DNA of 64,000 bases. Source: Fusobacterium ulcerans ATCC 49185. GTDB lineage: Bacteria > Fusobacteriota > Fusobacteriia > Fusobacteriales > Fusobacteriaceae. The notes beneath the pieces are model-generated. The model searched no databases. It was not told where the DNA came from and was given only the letters and a program-made list of their open reading frames with translations. The DNA lies in NCBI RefSeq assembly GCF_900683735.1, contig NZ_LR215979.1, positions 1,984,001 through 2,048,000 on the forward strand, written 5' to 3'. Shown piece after piece: positions 36,609 through 46,585 of the stretch. A program made the translations under genes and the position numbers. How positions within the stretch are numbered: position 1 is the stretch's first letter; each line of letters begins with the position of its first letter.

Positions 36609-37832
36609 TTATAAATTTATTCTTTTTTTTATTTCTTCATATACTTTTTTTGAAAAATTTTTAAAATCTTTACTTTCTTTATTGAATAAATAATTTATTT
36701 CTTTTACATTTCCACTCTTTACTTTTAATAATTCTTCTATTTTTTTTATCAAATTTTCTTCTGTTTTTACAGAACATTCAAAAATAGTTTCATAGTTATA
36801 AAATATTCCTGTATCATTATTTAAATATTCTTTTAAATCAAAACCATAGAAAATTAATTTTTTATTTTCTTGTAAAACAAAATCAATAAATACACTTGAA
36901 TAATCAGTTATTAAAATATCTGTTACTTTTAATAACCCTTGAACACTATCTATATCTCTATCATTGATTATCTTAATTGTATTTTTTTCTTGAATATTCA
37001 TTTCCATCAAATAATGTAATTTTATTAAAAAAATGGAATTATTTTCTATTAATAGTTTATTTAACTTTTTATTATTTATAATTGAATTTATTCTTTCATA
37101 CAATTTTTTATTCAAAATTTCATTTGCACGATAAGTTGGAATATAACTTACTACTTTTTTATCTTTTATTTTTAAAAATAAATCTTTATTTTTTATTAAT
37201 TTTTTTATTTCTAAATCTCTATAAGAAATTAAAATATCATTTCTTGGTTGTCCTGTTATTACTATATTTTCATCTTTTATATTAAAACATTTTATTAATT
37301 TTTCATTCATTTCTTTTGATGTAGAAATTGTTAGATCTCTCTTTACTGGATTATATAATTTCCATTTTATTTTTTTCATTATTGCTTTAAAACCCTCTTT
37401 TTGTGTAAAATCATTGCTAGAAAAATAAATCTTTTTTAATGGCATTCCATGCCATAATGATACTCTATATGCACCATTAGATAAATCATACTTACCTAAA
37501 TCATAAATCCCATTAGTATAAAAAACTACTCCTGCTCTTAATTTATAAAAAATTCCCTTCATACTGTTGGAATAGTAACAATTTTTCACCTCAGAAATTA
37601 GCTTTTTATTACTAGTTATCCAAATTAATTTTATTTTTTTATCAATATTATTTTCAAATAAATACTCATAAAAATACCTTGAATTATCTGAATATTTTTC
37701 TCCTTCCCAAGCTCCAAATATCCAAATTTTTTTGTTTTTAGGTAAAAACAAAAAAATTTGAAATATAAAATTTATCAACCATGTAATATTTTTCTCTACT
37801 ATTTTTTCTTTTTGCATTACACTTTTCACCAC
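36609..37832 (-). CDS. CDP-glycerol glycerophosphotransferase-family protein (TagF/TagB-like)
   Basis: The 407-residue protein has the TagB/TagF fold patterns: IWIFGAWEGEKYSDNSRYFY, AYRVSLWHGMPLKKIYF, the catalytic-region ITGQPRNDIL and DILITDYSSVFIDF. Such enzymes transfer glycerol phosphate (or another CDP-alditol) onto an acceptor, mostly in wall teichoic acid and in some Gram-negative capsules. A TagD-like donor enzyme lies downstream. The first codons GTG GTG overlap the stop of the polymerase gene by 7 bases; the ATG at 37817 is a possible alternative start. The gene is extremely AT-rich and full of Lys, Ile and Asn. Confidence 0.85.
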   Translation of the reverse strand: MVKSVMQKEKIVEKNITWLINFIFQIFLFLPKNKKIWIFGAWEGEKYSDNSRYFYEYLFENNIDKKIKLIWITSNKKLISEVKNCYYSNSMKGIFYKLRAGVVFYTNGIYDLGKYDLSNGAYRVSLWHGMPLKKIYFSSNDFTQKEGFKAIMKKIKWKLYNPVKRDLTISTSKEMNEKLIKCFNIKDENIVITGQPRNDILISYRDLEIKKLIKNKDLFLKIKDKKVVSYIPTYRANEILNKKLYERINSIINNKKLNKLLIENNSIFLIKLHYLMEMNIQEKNTIKIINDRDIDSVQGLLKVTDILITDYSSVFIDFVLQENKKLIFYGFDLKEYLNNDTGIFYNYETIFECSVKTEENLIKKIEELLKVKSGNVKEINYLFNKESKDFKNFSKKVYEEIKKRINL

Positions 37833-38953
37833 TTTCTTTTTAATTTTAAATACACATATATAAACAAAAATAAAAATATACTTAGTATTAATTGAAGTCC
37901 AAATGGAAAATAATCTCCATATCTTGGAGAAAAAATAAATACAAATACCATTAATTTAGTAAATTCATTTGTTATTATATTCTTATTGTAGAAAATATAT
38001 CTCAATCCTAATGGATATAAATACAATTTTAAATTTATCAATGAAAAAAATATTACTCCAATTATTCCAAAATCTGCAAAATATCCAATTTCCTCTCCTC
38101 CAAAAGATGGTGTATGAGTTTTAGCTGCAAGCCCAGGAAAAAAAAACTCATTTATCATAATTTTCCCATAAACATAAGGTTTATTTTGAAATAAAGTTCT
38201 GGGTACATATTTCCAAAAATTTGATATATATATTTTTCCATAAAATAATTCTATTTTATTTTGAAAATAAGCTTCATAATACATAGTACTATTTTTAGTA
38301 TAATCAAAATATTTAATAAATTTTCCTATATTAATTTCACTATAAGAAGTAGATAAATTATATATAATAATAGCAAAAACGATAATTCCAACAAATAATA
38401 CTCCTTTCACTTTTATAAAATTTTTATATATCCCAATCCAAATAATAAAAATATAAAAATCTATTATTCTCCCTTTTGAACCAAATATATAAATCATTCC
38501 AAAATATATAAAAAACCAAAAATAATACTCTTTCTTTTTTTTTACACTAATCATTCTAAATGTTAATGATAGTGACAAAAAAGTTAATCCTAGAGCATAG
38601 AAACTTCCTAAACCACTTCTATAATATTGGTAACCTTTTCTTGGATTTATTATCCAATTTATAACACCAAAATTTTTGCTACATATAATAAACATTATAA
38701 AAAAAAACATTAAAAATAAAAAAGAAAGATTTTTTAAATCATTTCGAGTTATTTTTTTTTCAAGTTGTCTAAATTTAATTTTATTAATATTTTTAAAAAT
38801 AATTGTTATAAATATTAATAGAGATATTCTTATTAATAAAGCTAAATTTACTATATTTATTGAAAAAATAAAATAGTTATTTTGAGTAATTTTATCAATT
38901 AAAAAATAGGTGAAATAATGTATGTCATTAAATCTACCCCAAATATACTGCAA
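37826..38953 (-). CDS. Wzy-like oligosaccharide polymerase, possibly with a frameshifted N-terminus
   Basis: The 375-residue protein has about nine helices and a large loop with YQYYRSGLGSFYALGL and KTHTPSFGGEEIGYFADFGI, typical of O-antigen polymerases. The frame can only begin at a TTG (38953) without a ribosome site, because a stop lies two codons upstream. In another frame the preceding bases read LSKKYFKKKLNYFSIN then FAVYLG, and removing one C from the four at 38937-38940 joins them to RFNDIHYFTYFLIDK. So the true start may be about 20 codons further upstream, at a TTG preceded by AGTAGG, with a one-base insertion. It pairs with the flippase upstream. Confidence 0.7.
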   Translation of the reverse strand: MQYIWGRFNDIHYFTYFLIDKITQNNYFIFSINIVNLALLIRISLLIFITIIFKNINKIKFRQLEKKITRNDLKNLSFLFLMFFFIMFIICSKNFGVINWIINPRKGYQYYRSGLGSFYALGLTFLSLSLTFRMISVKKKKEYYFWFFIYFGMIYIFGSKGRIIDFYIFIIWIGIYKNFIKVKGVLFVGIIVFAIIIYNLSTSYSEINIGKFIKYFDYTKNSTMYYEAYFQNKIELFYGKIYISNFWKYVPRTLFQNKPYVYGKIMINEFFFPGLAAKTHTPSFGGEEIGYFADFGIIGVIFFSLINLKLYLYPLGLRYIFYNKNIITNEFTKLMVFVFIFSPRYGDYFPFGLQLILSIFLFLFIYVYLKLKRKW

Positions 38954-39170
38954 AATTTATTGAAAAATAATTTAATTTTTTTTTAAAGTATTTTTTACTC
39001 AAATAACCTACTTCAAATAATTTCAAAAAAAAATATATTGAAATACTAGTAATAAATTCTACCATTTTTCTTGTATGATAAATATATTAAAATATTTATT
39101 CCTACACCCCCCTTTCATTTATTCTCTATTTAATTTGGTTATATAATTTTATTAATGAAATATAAACTTT

Positions 39171-40553
39171 TTATTTTTTTCTATTGAGCTTCTTAATAAA
39201 AAATAAAAAGCAAAAAAATATTATTATTAAAATACATAAAGAAACTTTAATATAAAAATAGTAAAAATAAATATAAATACTCATTCCTAAAATTTCTATA
39301 AGTAAAAAATATCTTCGATAAATTTTTATTTTATAAATAAATTCACAAAATATAAAATGGAATAACAAAAGAAAAAGATATGAAATAATTGTGGAAACTG
39401 CTGCAAACTTATAAGTATATTTTTCTAGATATAAATAATTTAATAAAATATTTATTCCTCCTGCTAAAATTGTTCCTACCCACATTAACTTGTGTTTTTT
39501 CTTTGCTAATTGCAAATCTGCATATAAAGAATATAAAAAAACCAAATAATAACTTAAAATTATTAATGGTATTAAATTAAGAACTTCAAAATAAGTAGAA
39601 TCTACAATTAATTTGAATATTTCAGGTAATATTATTACTAAAATACAAGTTAATAAAAAAAATATTATTCTAAATTCATTGCTTTTTTTCTTTATTTCAT
39701 CAATATTGTCATTATAAATTTGTTCATTCAGCCAATTAAACCAATTTCTTCCAAAAGAAACTATAATAATTGAAAATATCATTCCTATATTATAGGCTAA
39801 TCCATAATATCCCACTTCTTTTTTAGTATAAATTTTATCAATCATTAATTTATCAGAACTTGAAAGTATAAAATGTGATAATTGGTGAAACACAATTGGA
39901 ATTGAGTATAAAACTGCAAACTTAATATATTTTATTTTAATTTTACTTTTCTTACTTTCTTTATAAATTATATAACTTGAAAAAACTCCAAATCCTAAAT
40001 ATAAAATTAAATTAGAATATACTTTTGCATAATAATTATTTGGCATTATTTGATATAAAATTATAATTATAATTAAATTAAAAACACCATTTAGTATATT
40101 TAAGCAAAAAAAATTATTATAATTATTCAATGCTATATTTTTTTGATTAATAATTTCATATAATAATTCTAAATATGTGCTTATTAAGATAACATATACC
40201 AAATCTTCAGTTAATCCAAATTGTATTTTTAAAAATTCACTATAATATGGCACTAAAAAAATACTTAAAATTCCAATTAAAATTTGAAATATCAATAAAC
40301 TTTTCAAATAGTCATTAAATTCATTTCCAAATTCATTTCTACTAACTAATATACTAGAAGTTACACTAACTCCTCCTACTATTAATAGAATATTTCTTAA
40401 AGTATTTGCTATTAAAATTATTCCATAATATTCTGGAATTAGAATTTTACTTAAATATATTATTATTATAAAATTTATTCCCTTATTAAAACAATTACTC
40501 ACTAAATAATAAAGACTTCCTTTAATTAATTTACTATTATTTTTCATTTCCAT
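39171..40553 (-). CDS. Wzx-type polysaccharide flippase
   Basis: The 460-residue membrane protein has about 14 helices and the MOP polysaccharide-transport opening KGSLYYLVSNCFNKGINFII, with later SSSDKLMIDKIYTKKEVGYY. It should flip the lipid-linked repeat unit of locus 2. AAAAGG lies 7 bases before the ATG at 40553. Its start overlaps the stop of the upstream sulfatase-like gene (ATGGAAATGA), so translation is coupled. A gap of 217 bases without a gene follows before the polymerase, apart from the possible extension of that gene. Confidence 0.85.
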   Translation of the reverse strand: MEMKNNSKLIKGSLYYLVSNCFNKGINFIIIIYLSKILIPEYYGIILIANTLRNILLIVGGVSVTSSILVSRNEFGNEFNDYLKSLLIFQILIGILSIFLVPYYSEFLKIQFGLTEDLVYVILISTYLELLYEIINQKNIALNNYNNFFCLNILNGVFNLIIIIILYQIMPNNYYAKVYSNLILYLGFGVFSSYIIYKESKKSKIKIKYIKFAVLYSIPIVFHQLSHFILSSSDKLMIDKIYTKKEVGYYGLAYNIGMIFSIIIVSFGRNWFNWLNEQIYNDNIDEIKKKSNEFRIIFFLLTCILVIILPEIFKLIVDSTYFEVLNLIPLIILSYYLVFLYSLYADLQLAKKKHKLMWVGTILAGGINILLNYLYLEKYTYKFAAVSTIISYLFLLLFHFIFCEFIYKIKIYRRYFLLIEILGMSIYIYFYYFYIKVSLCILIIIFFCFLFFIKKLNRKK

Positions 40554-41725
40554 AAAATTACCTTTTTAAAAAAAATTTTTATTATTTTATAAAATAACTT
40601 TCTTTTTTTACCACTTATATATCTATATTCTAAAATATACACATTTCTTTTAAAGTAATTCTCTAAATTATTTATTCTTTCTTTTCTTTTATATTCTATA
40701 CTTCCCATTTGAATTTCTTTTTTAATCAATTCTGGAATAAGAAAATTTTCCTTTACTTCTTCTTTCTTATTTTTATTTATCAAAATATTATTTTTTAAAT
40801 CAGTTACATAAATATTTTTGTAATCAATATAACCCCAAATTTTAAAATTATATATAGAATAAAAATCATCATAATCTTCTATTATTATTCTTCTAGAATT
40901 AATAATTTTTTTATTATTGTTTAATAAGCTTATTCCATCTAATTTATTTGTTTTCAATTCTAAAATTTCTGAAATCGTAGGAACTATATCTACTAATGTT
41001 CTAAGACTGTTGTCTTTTTTTAATACATTATCATTTTTTTTTCTCATGATCATTGTTATATTTGTTCTATCATCATTTAAAAATAACAATCTATTTTCTT
41101 TTTTAAATAATCTATCATATTTATTTCCATGATCTGAAAAAATAAAAATGTAATCAAAAATATCCTTATCTATATTTTTAAAAAAAAATTTAAAAAAATT
41201 TGTTATTCTTTTTTTGGCTAAAAAATCTGAAAATTTATTGGCTCCATAATCATCTACAGTTGTATGATAATCATTTATATTTATAAAAGAAAAAAAATTT
41301 TTATTTTTATCCAATTCTATTTTTAAATCTTTAATTATCTCATCTTGATTAGAAATTATTTTTTTTTCATCAATTTCTAACCCTCTTGGAAAATTTCCTA
41401 GCTTATCTGTTTTTTCATCAATATAAAATTTAATATTAAATTTTTTCTCTTTCAATAATTTATATAAAGTAAATTTATTTTTCTTTAAATAATACTTAGG
41501 ATAGTTTATTTTATAAGAACACCCATTCTTTTTAGGATACATCCCAGAAAAAATCATTCCTAATCCTCTTGCTGTATCTGGTGTTCCTGTATAACTATTA
41601 GTAAATATTGTTCCAAAAAAATCATTTTCCAGCCATTTTTTCAAATAATTTTTAAAAAATATATCATCTTCTTTTAAAATAGTATTTCCTCTTAACATAT
41701 CACAAAAAATAAATAATATTTTCAT
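40544..41725 (-). CDS. Alkaline-phosphatase-superfamily (sulfatase-like) enzyme
   Basis: The 393-residue protein has the sulfatase / phosphotransferase fold motifs: LFIFCDMLRGN (metal Asp) at the start, TGTPDTARGLGMIFSGMYP around 45-63 in the nucleophile position, and FIFSDHGNKYD (metal Asp-His). The nucleophile region has Thr and no Cys or Ser followed by PxR, so it is probably not a formylglycine sulfatase. Such proteins in glycan clusters may transfer phosphoethanolamine or glycerol phosphate, or hydrolyse sulfate or phosphate groups. No signal peptide or membrane helix is seen, so it would act in the cytoplasm. The exact reaction is unknown. Confidence 0.7.
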   Translation of the reverse strand: MKILFIFCDMLRGNTILKEDDIFFKNYLKKWLENDFFGTIFTNSYTGTPDTARGLGMIFSGMYPKKNGCSYKINYPKYYLKKNKFTLYKLLKEKKFNIKFYIDEKTDKLGNFPRGLEIDEKKIISNQDEIIKDLKIELDKNKNFFSFININDYHTTVDDYGANKFSDFLAKKRITNFFKFFFKNIDKDIFDYIFIFSDHGNKYDRLFKKENRLLFLNDDRTNITMIMRKKNDNVLKKDNSLRTLVDIVPTISEILELKTNKLDGISLLNNNKKIINSRRIIIEDYDDFYSIYNFKIWGYIDYKNIYVTDLKNNILINKNKKEEVKENFLIPELIKKEIQMGSIEYKRKERINNLENYFKRNVYILEYRYISGKKRKLFYKIIKIFFKKVILWK

Positions 41726-41840
41726 TTTTTCTCCTCATATATCTGAAGTTTCTGTTAGTTTAAATTTATATGAACTACTCCTAACTTTTAAAGTATAATA
41801 ATCATATCCTCCCTAAATATGAAAGGAGTCGTTACTAACT

Positions 41841-42189
41841 ATGTCTAAAAATTTTAATGCTTGCTCTACTGATTGTTTTTCTAAAGATTTATACAAATAT
41901 GGAAAAGATAAAACAGGAAAACAAAAATATCAATGCAAAAATTGTTTCTGAAAGACTTTCCAGCTATACAATTCATGCTAAAGTTATCTTTTGATAAAGT
42001 AGAATATATTAAAAGTCATGATGTGATAATATCACCAACAATTTAATAGAAAGCTTCTTCAAAAGATTTAAACACAAATCCAAAACATGGTCTGAAATAT
42101 TAGTTCAAGCACTTTTACAAGGTTTCTTTTTCTTTTAAAATTACATTATTCCACATAATGGATTAAATCTGCAAGAATTACTGATGTAA
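41841..42189 (+). pseudogene. Remnant of an insertion-sequence transposase
   Basis: An ATG follows AAAGGAG and begins MSKNFNAC, then DLYKYGKDKTGKQKYQCKNC, an InsA-like zinc ribbon, and hits a stop where a Cys or Lys should follow. The later part reads NLIESFFKRFKHKSKTWSEI then LVQALLQGFFFF, a stop, and NYIIPHNGLNL, like the FFYNYIRPHxGL end of DDE transposases. The middle, with the catalytic acids, is missing. It is the only gene-like sequence in the 620-base gap and marks a break inside locus 2. Confidence 0.65.
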
Positions 42190-42348
42190 GATACTCAGAT
42201 CTTTAAAAAAGTAATTTATTTTTATTTTAAAAATTAAAACAAATATTTTTTAAGCATAGACACCTATGATTTTTTATAATATTCTTTTTTAGGATAGAAG
42301 TTTTCTAAAAGTATTTTTTATACCTTTCCAACTTCTGAAAGCTAGTTT

Positions 42349-43473
42349 TCATTTTAAATTGACAGATCCTAGCTGAATATCATTTGTTTCAATATTTTTA
42401 ATACATCTCCAAGGAGTATCATCATATTCACATTTCCAATTACAATTAAAACATTCCAGTTTTTTGTAAATTGCTTTAGGTAAAAATCTATTATTTTTAT
42501 TTTCTAATTCTTTTGGATAAGGTAAAAATCTTCCAAAATGTCCTCCACCTAATATACATATACTTTTCACTCTTAATAATGTAGCCAAATGTATTGAAAA
42601 AGACTCATTTGAAAATATAAATTTCGATTTTTTTATTAAATTTACTATATCGATCAAAGAAGTTTTTCCAATTAAATTCATAATATTTTCTTTATTATTA
42701 ATTAATTTTAAGAATTTTTCTCCTAACTTCTCTTCTGTTTTTCCACCACATAAAATGATTTTTATATTCAAAGATTTAGCTATTTCTACATATTTTTCTA
42801 TCTCCCAACATCTTTTTAAGTTACTTGCTCCCATAAAAAAAATACAATAATCTTCTTTTATTACTCTTGCTTTTCCTTGAACTTTCAAAATTGGAAGACT
42901 TAATTTATAACTTTTATTAAATAATTCATTAATAAAATCTAAATTTCTATATAGTTCCATTTTATTTTCTGAATTTGTATTTATTAATTTTGTGTAATTC
43001 TTATTATAAATTTTTCTTTGAAGAAAGCTTATATTATTACAATCTCCATAATTCCCTATAATTTCTTTTGAAAAAACACTTCTTATTATCCCTTCTGTTG
43101 CTATATTTCTTGAATAAATAGGAGAAATTACTTTTTTAAATTTTTCTTTTCTTAGATTTTTTAAAAAATTATATTTATACTTTAGATTTAAATTAAATTT
43201 TTTGATATTTAAAGAAATTACTTCATCAAAACAATCTAATTCTTTAGCTAAATCATAGAAAGTTGAATTACAAATTAAAATTATCTTACCTTCTTTATAA
43301 TTTTCTTTTATTTTTTCTGCACTTCCTAACCAAAGTATAAAATCTCCTATATTATCCAATCTCAATAAAAGAATAGAAGTATTTTCTTTTTCATATTTTG
43401 GTAGAATAAAAGTTATTAATTCATTTATTACTAAAACTACCCATTTTCCAAATACTTTCATATATTCTTTCAT
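42349..43473 (-). CDS. GT9-family glycosyltransferase (heptosyltransferase-like)
   Basis: The 374-residue GT-B protein shows the family 9 plan: LLLRLDNIGDFILWLGSA near the start, KVISPIYSRNIATEGI, FFMGASNLKRCWE, ILCGGKTEEKLGEKF, and SKFIFSNESFSIHLATLL near the C-terminus. GT9 enzymes add heptose or related sugars to LPS cores. Four Cys near the C-terminus (LECFNCNWKC, then CIK) may bind metal, as also seen in some relatives. Its start overlaps the stop of fcl by one base (TAATG). It is the last gene of the less AT-rich half of the locus. Confidence 0.82.
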   Translation of the reverse strand: MKEYMKVFGKWVVLVINELITFILPKYEKENTSILLLRLDNIGDFILWLGSAEKIKENYKEGKIILICNSTFYDLAKELDCFDEVISLNIKKFNLNLKYKYNFLKNLRKEKFKKVISPIYSRNIATEGIIRSVFSKEIIGNYGDCNNISFLQRKIYNKNYTKLINTNSENKMELYRNLDFINELFNKSYKLSLPILKVQGKARVIKEDYCIFFMGASNLKRCWEIEKYVEIAKSLNIKIILCGGKTEEKLGEKFLKLINNKENIMNLIGKTSLIDIVNLIKKSKFIFSNESFSIHLATLLRVKSICILGGGHFGRFLPYPKELENKNNRFLPKAIYKKLECFNCNWKCEYDDTPWRCIKNIETNDIQLGSVNLK

Positions 43474-44399
43474 TACTTATTCTCCAAATACCATTTATAT
43501 GTTTTTTCTATTCCTTCTTTTAATTCCACCTTGTATTTCCAGCCTGTAGCTTCTAATCTAGATACATCTAATAACTTTCTTGGTGTTCCATCTGGTTTTG
43601 AAAGATCATTAACTATTCTCCCACTATATCCTATAACTTCTTTTACTATTTCAGCTAATTCTCCTATTGATATATCTTTTCCTGTCCCCATATTTACATG
43701 AATTTCTTCCGAATAATTTAACATTAAATGTACTAATGCATCTGCTAAATCATCTACATACATAAATTCTCTTAATGGTTTTCCAGTTCCCCATATTACA
43801 ACTTCCTCTTTATTAGTAATTTTTGCTTCATGTATTTTTCTGATAAGTGCTGGAAGTACATGGGAAGTTTCTAAATCAAAATTATCATTTATTCCATATA
43901 GATTTGTTGGCATTGCTGATATAAAGTCACATCCATATTGTCTTCTATAAAATTTACATAACTCTATCCCAGTTATTTTTGCTATTGCATATGCTTCATT
44001 TGTCTCTTCTAATTCTCCTGTTAATAAATATTCTTCTTTTATTGGCTGCTTTGCAAATTTAGGATATATGCATGAACTTCCTAAAAAAAGTAATTTTTTT
44101 ACTTTATTTTTATATGATGAATGAATAATATTACTTTCTATCATTAAATTATCATATATGAACTCTGCTGGATACATATTATTGGCATAGATACCTCCAA
44201 CTTTTGCTGCTGCCAAAAACACATATTCTGGTTTTTCTATTTCAAAAAATTTCTCTACATCTTCCTGTCTTCTGAGATCTAGTTCTTTGTGAGTTCTTTC
44301 TATTATATTAGTAAACCCTCTCTCTTTTAAATTCCTTATTATTGCTGAACCCACTAACCCTCTATGACCTGCTACATATATTTTAGAATTCTTTTCCAT
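43473..44399 (-). CDS. fcl: GDP-L-fucose synthase
   Basis: The 308-residue short-chain dehydrogenase converts GDP-4-keto-6-deoxymannose to GDP-L-fucose (epimerase plus reductase). It shows the NADP motif [11 protein letters not shown], the catalytic [10 protein letters not shown], the Y-x3-[15 protein letters not shown], and [20 protein letters not shown], which are distinctive of Fcl/WcaG. It starts two bases after the stop of gmd and is followed by a glycosyltransferase. Together with gmd, manC and the mutase upstream it completes the route from mannose-6-phosphate to GDP-fucose. Confidence 0.95.
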   Translation of the reverse strand: MEKNSKIYVAGHRGLVGSAIIRNLKERGFTNIIERTHKELDLRRQEDVEKFFEIEKPEYVFLAAAKVGGIYANNMYPAEFIYDNLMIESNIIHSSYKNKVKKLLFLGSSCIYPKFAKQPIKEEYLLTGELEETNEAYAIAKITGIELCKFYRRQYGCDFISAMPTNLYGINDNFDLETSHVLPALIRKIHEAKITNKEEVVIWGTGKPLREFMYVDDLADALVHLMLNYSEEIHVNMGTGKDISIGELAEIVKEVIGYSGRIVNDLSKPDGTPRKLLDVSRLEATGWKYKVELKEGIEKTYKWYLENK

Positions 44400-44400
44400 A

Positions 44401-45483
44401 TTAATTACCTCTTACTTTTAAAATATGATCTTTTTCTACAAATTCTAAATCATGTTCTATCATTATTTTTACTAGTTCTTTGAATGATGTTTTTCTTGGA
44501 TTCCACCCTAATACTGTTCTAGCTTTTGTTGGATCTCCTAGTAATGTTTCTACTTCTGAAGGTCTAAAGTATTTTGGATCTACTTCTATCACAATTTCTC
44601 CTGTTGCTTTATCTATTCCTTTTTCATTTACTCCTTCTCCACACCATTCTATTTCTATTCCTACTTCTTTAAATGCTATATTACAAAAATCTCTTACTGA
44701 ATATTGTTCTCCTGTTGCTATTACAAAATCTTCTGGTTTATCTTGTTGCATCATAAACCACATACATTCTATATAGTCTTTTGCATATCCCCAGTCTCTA
44801 AGTGCATTAAGATTTCCTAAGTATAGTTTTTTCTGATATCCTTTTGATATTCTTGCTGCTGCTAATGTTATCTTTCTTGTTACAAATGTCTCTCCTCTTC
44901 TTTCAGATTCATGATTGAAAAGTATTCCATTTACTGCATACATATCATATGCATCTCTATAGTTCTTTACTATCCAATATCCATACTGTTTTGCTACTGC
45001 ATATGGTGATGTTGGATAAAATGGTGTTGTTTCTTTTTGTGGTACTTCTTGTACTCTTCCAAATAGTTCCGAAGTTGAAGCTTGATATATTCTACAAGTC
45101 TTTTCCATTCCTAAAAATCTTACTGCCTCAAGTATTCTCAATACTCCTATTGCGTCTGAATCAGCTGTATACTCTGGTACTTCAAAAGATACTTGTACAT
45201 GAGACTGAGCTGCAAGATTATATATTTCTGTTGGTTTTATTTCTCTTATTAATCTTGTGATACTCATAGAATCTGTCATATCTCCATAATGAAGGTATAT
45301 TTTTCTTTCTTTGTGCATATCTTCTATTAAGTCATCTATATATAGATGCTCTATTCTTCCTGTATTGAAAGTTGAAGCTCTTCTTATTATTCCATGTACT
45401 TCATATCCTTTATCTAAAAGAAACTCTGCAAGATATGAGCCATCTTGTCCTGTTATTCCTGTTATTAGTGCTATCTTTTTCAT
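44401..45483 (-). CDS. gmd: GDP-mannose 4,6-dehydratase
   Basis: The 360-residue enzyme makes GDP-4-keto-6-deoxymannose. Evidence: the NADP loop [32 protein letters not shown], the catalytic [10 protein letters not shown]-x3-K in [16 protein letters not shown], and [16 protein letters not shown]. The length is normal. It lies 2 bases upstream of fcl and 15 bases downstream of manC. Confidence 0.96.
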   Translation of the reverse strand: MKKIALITGITGQDGSYLAEFLLDKGYEVHGIIRRASTFNTGRIEHLYIDDLIEDMHKERKIYLHYGDMTDSMSITRLIREIKPTEIYNLAAQSHVQVSFEVPEYTADSDAIGVLRILEAVRFLGMEKTCRIYQASTSELFGRVQEVPQKETTPFYPTSPYAVAKQYGYWIVKNYRDAYDMYAVNGILFNHESERRGETFVTRKITLAAARISKGYQKKLYLGNLNALRDWGYAKDYIECMWFMMQQDKPEDFVIATGEQYSVRDFCNIAFKEVGIEIEWCGEGVNEKGIDKATGEIVIEVDPKYFRPSEVETLLGDPTKARTVLGWNPRKTSFKELVKIMIEHDLEFVEKDHILKVRGN

Positions 45484-45498
45484 TTTATCCCCTTCAAT

Positions 45499-46572
45499 TT
45501 ATTTATTTAAAATTTTTTTTATTTCCTGAGTTTTGCTTTTCTTTGTTATTAAAAGTTCTTTATCTTTTTTTACTATTATTAGATTTTCTATCCCCAATAA
45601 TGATATATTCAAATCATCTGATATCACTATATTGTTTCTTGAATCCAATTCTCTTATCTCTTTTCCTCTTATTACATTTCCATTTTCATCTTTTTCAAAT
45701 ATTTCATCAAATGCATTAAAGCTTCCAATATCATTCCACCCAATATCCACTGGTATCACTCGTATATTCTTTGAATATTCCATTATTCCAAAATCTATTG
45801 ATATTTTTTCAAATTTATCAAAGTAATTCTTTACTTTGCTGCTAAGTTCTTCTCCTGTCAAATTCTCTTTAAATTCTTTTTCTATTTCTTTAAATACTGA
45901 TGAGTGTTCCTCCATTAATACTTCAAAATTCTTAAATATTGTATCTGTTGTAAATATAAACATTCCACTGTTCCAGAGATATTTACCACTTAACAGATAG
46001 CTTTCAGCTAATTCCTGACTTGGTTTTTCCCTGAATCTTTTTACTTTACATATAGAATTAAGCTCTATTTCATCATCTTTCACTTCTATATATCCATATC
46101 CTGTCTCTGGTTTATCTGGTTTTATTCCTAAAGTAACTATCATTCCATTTTTTGATGCTTCCTTTGCTGCAATTAGTATGACTTTTCTGAATTCATCCTC
46201 TTCTTTAATTAAATGATCTGAAGCTAGCACCACTACTTCCAGTTTTTCCCCATCTTTTAATCTATTTTTAAATCTGTTTTCTATTATTAAAGATGAATAT
46301 CCTATTGCTGCTGCTGTATCTTTAAAAGCTGGTTCTATTATTATATTTTCTTTGGGAATATCGCTTAATTCTTTTTCTATCTCTTTTGCTTGTATGATAT
46401 TTGTTGCTATAAATATATTTTCTGCTTCTATTATAGGGAGTATCCTGTCAACAGTTTCTCTTATCATTGTTTTATCTGAAAATATTTTTAGAAGCTGCTT
46501 TGGTCTTTCTGGTGTTGATAATGGCCAGAATCTCTCTCCACTTCCTCCTGCCATAATAATTGCTGTCAACAT
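45499..46572 (-). CDS. manC: Mannose-1-phosphate guanylyltransferase
   Basis: The 357-residue enzyme forms GDP-mannose from GTP and mannose-1-phosphate. The nucleotidyltransferase signature IIMAGGSGERFWPLSTPERPK, FREKPS, and WNSGMFIF mark the family. It lacks the C-terminal mannose-6-phosphate isomerase domain of the long ManC type, so that isomerase must be encoded elsewhere. It lies 13 bases downstream of the mutase gene and 15 bases upstream of gmd. Confidence 0.93.
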   Translation of the reverse strand: MLTAIIMAGGSGERFWPLSTPERPKQLLKIFSDKTMIRETVDRILPIIEAENIFIATNIIQAKEIEKELSDIPKENIIIEPAFKDTAAAIGYSSLIIENRFKNRLKDGEKLEVVVLASDHLIKEEDEFRKVILIAAKEASKNGMIVTLGIKPDKPETGYGYIEVKDDEIELNSICKVKRFREKPSQELAESYLLSGKYLWNSGMFIFTTDTIFKNFEVLMEEHSSVFKEIEKEFKENLTGEELSSKVKNYFDKFEKISIDFGIMEYSKNIRVIPVDIGWNDIGSFNAFDEIFEKDENGNVIRGKEIRELDSRNNIVISDDLNISLLGIENLIIVKKDKELLITKKSKTQEIKKILNK

Positions 46573-46585
46573 TGTTCTTTTCCTC

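Noticed and set aside
40544..41725. Formylglycine-dependent sulfatase
   Set aside because: The required Cys or Ser followed by xPxR is absent at the nucleophile position.
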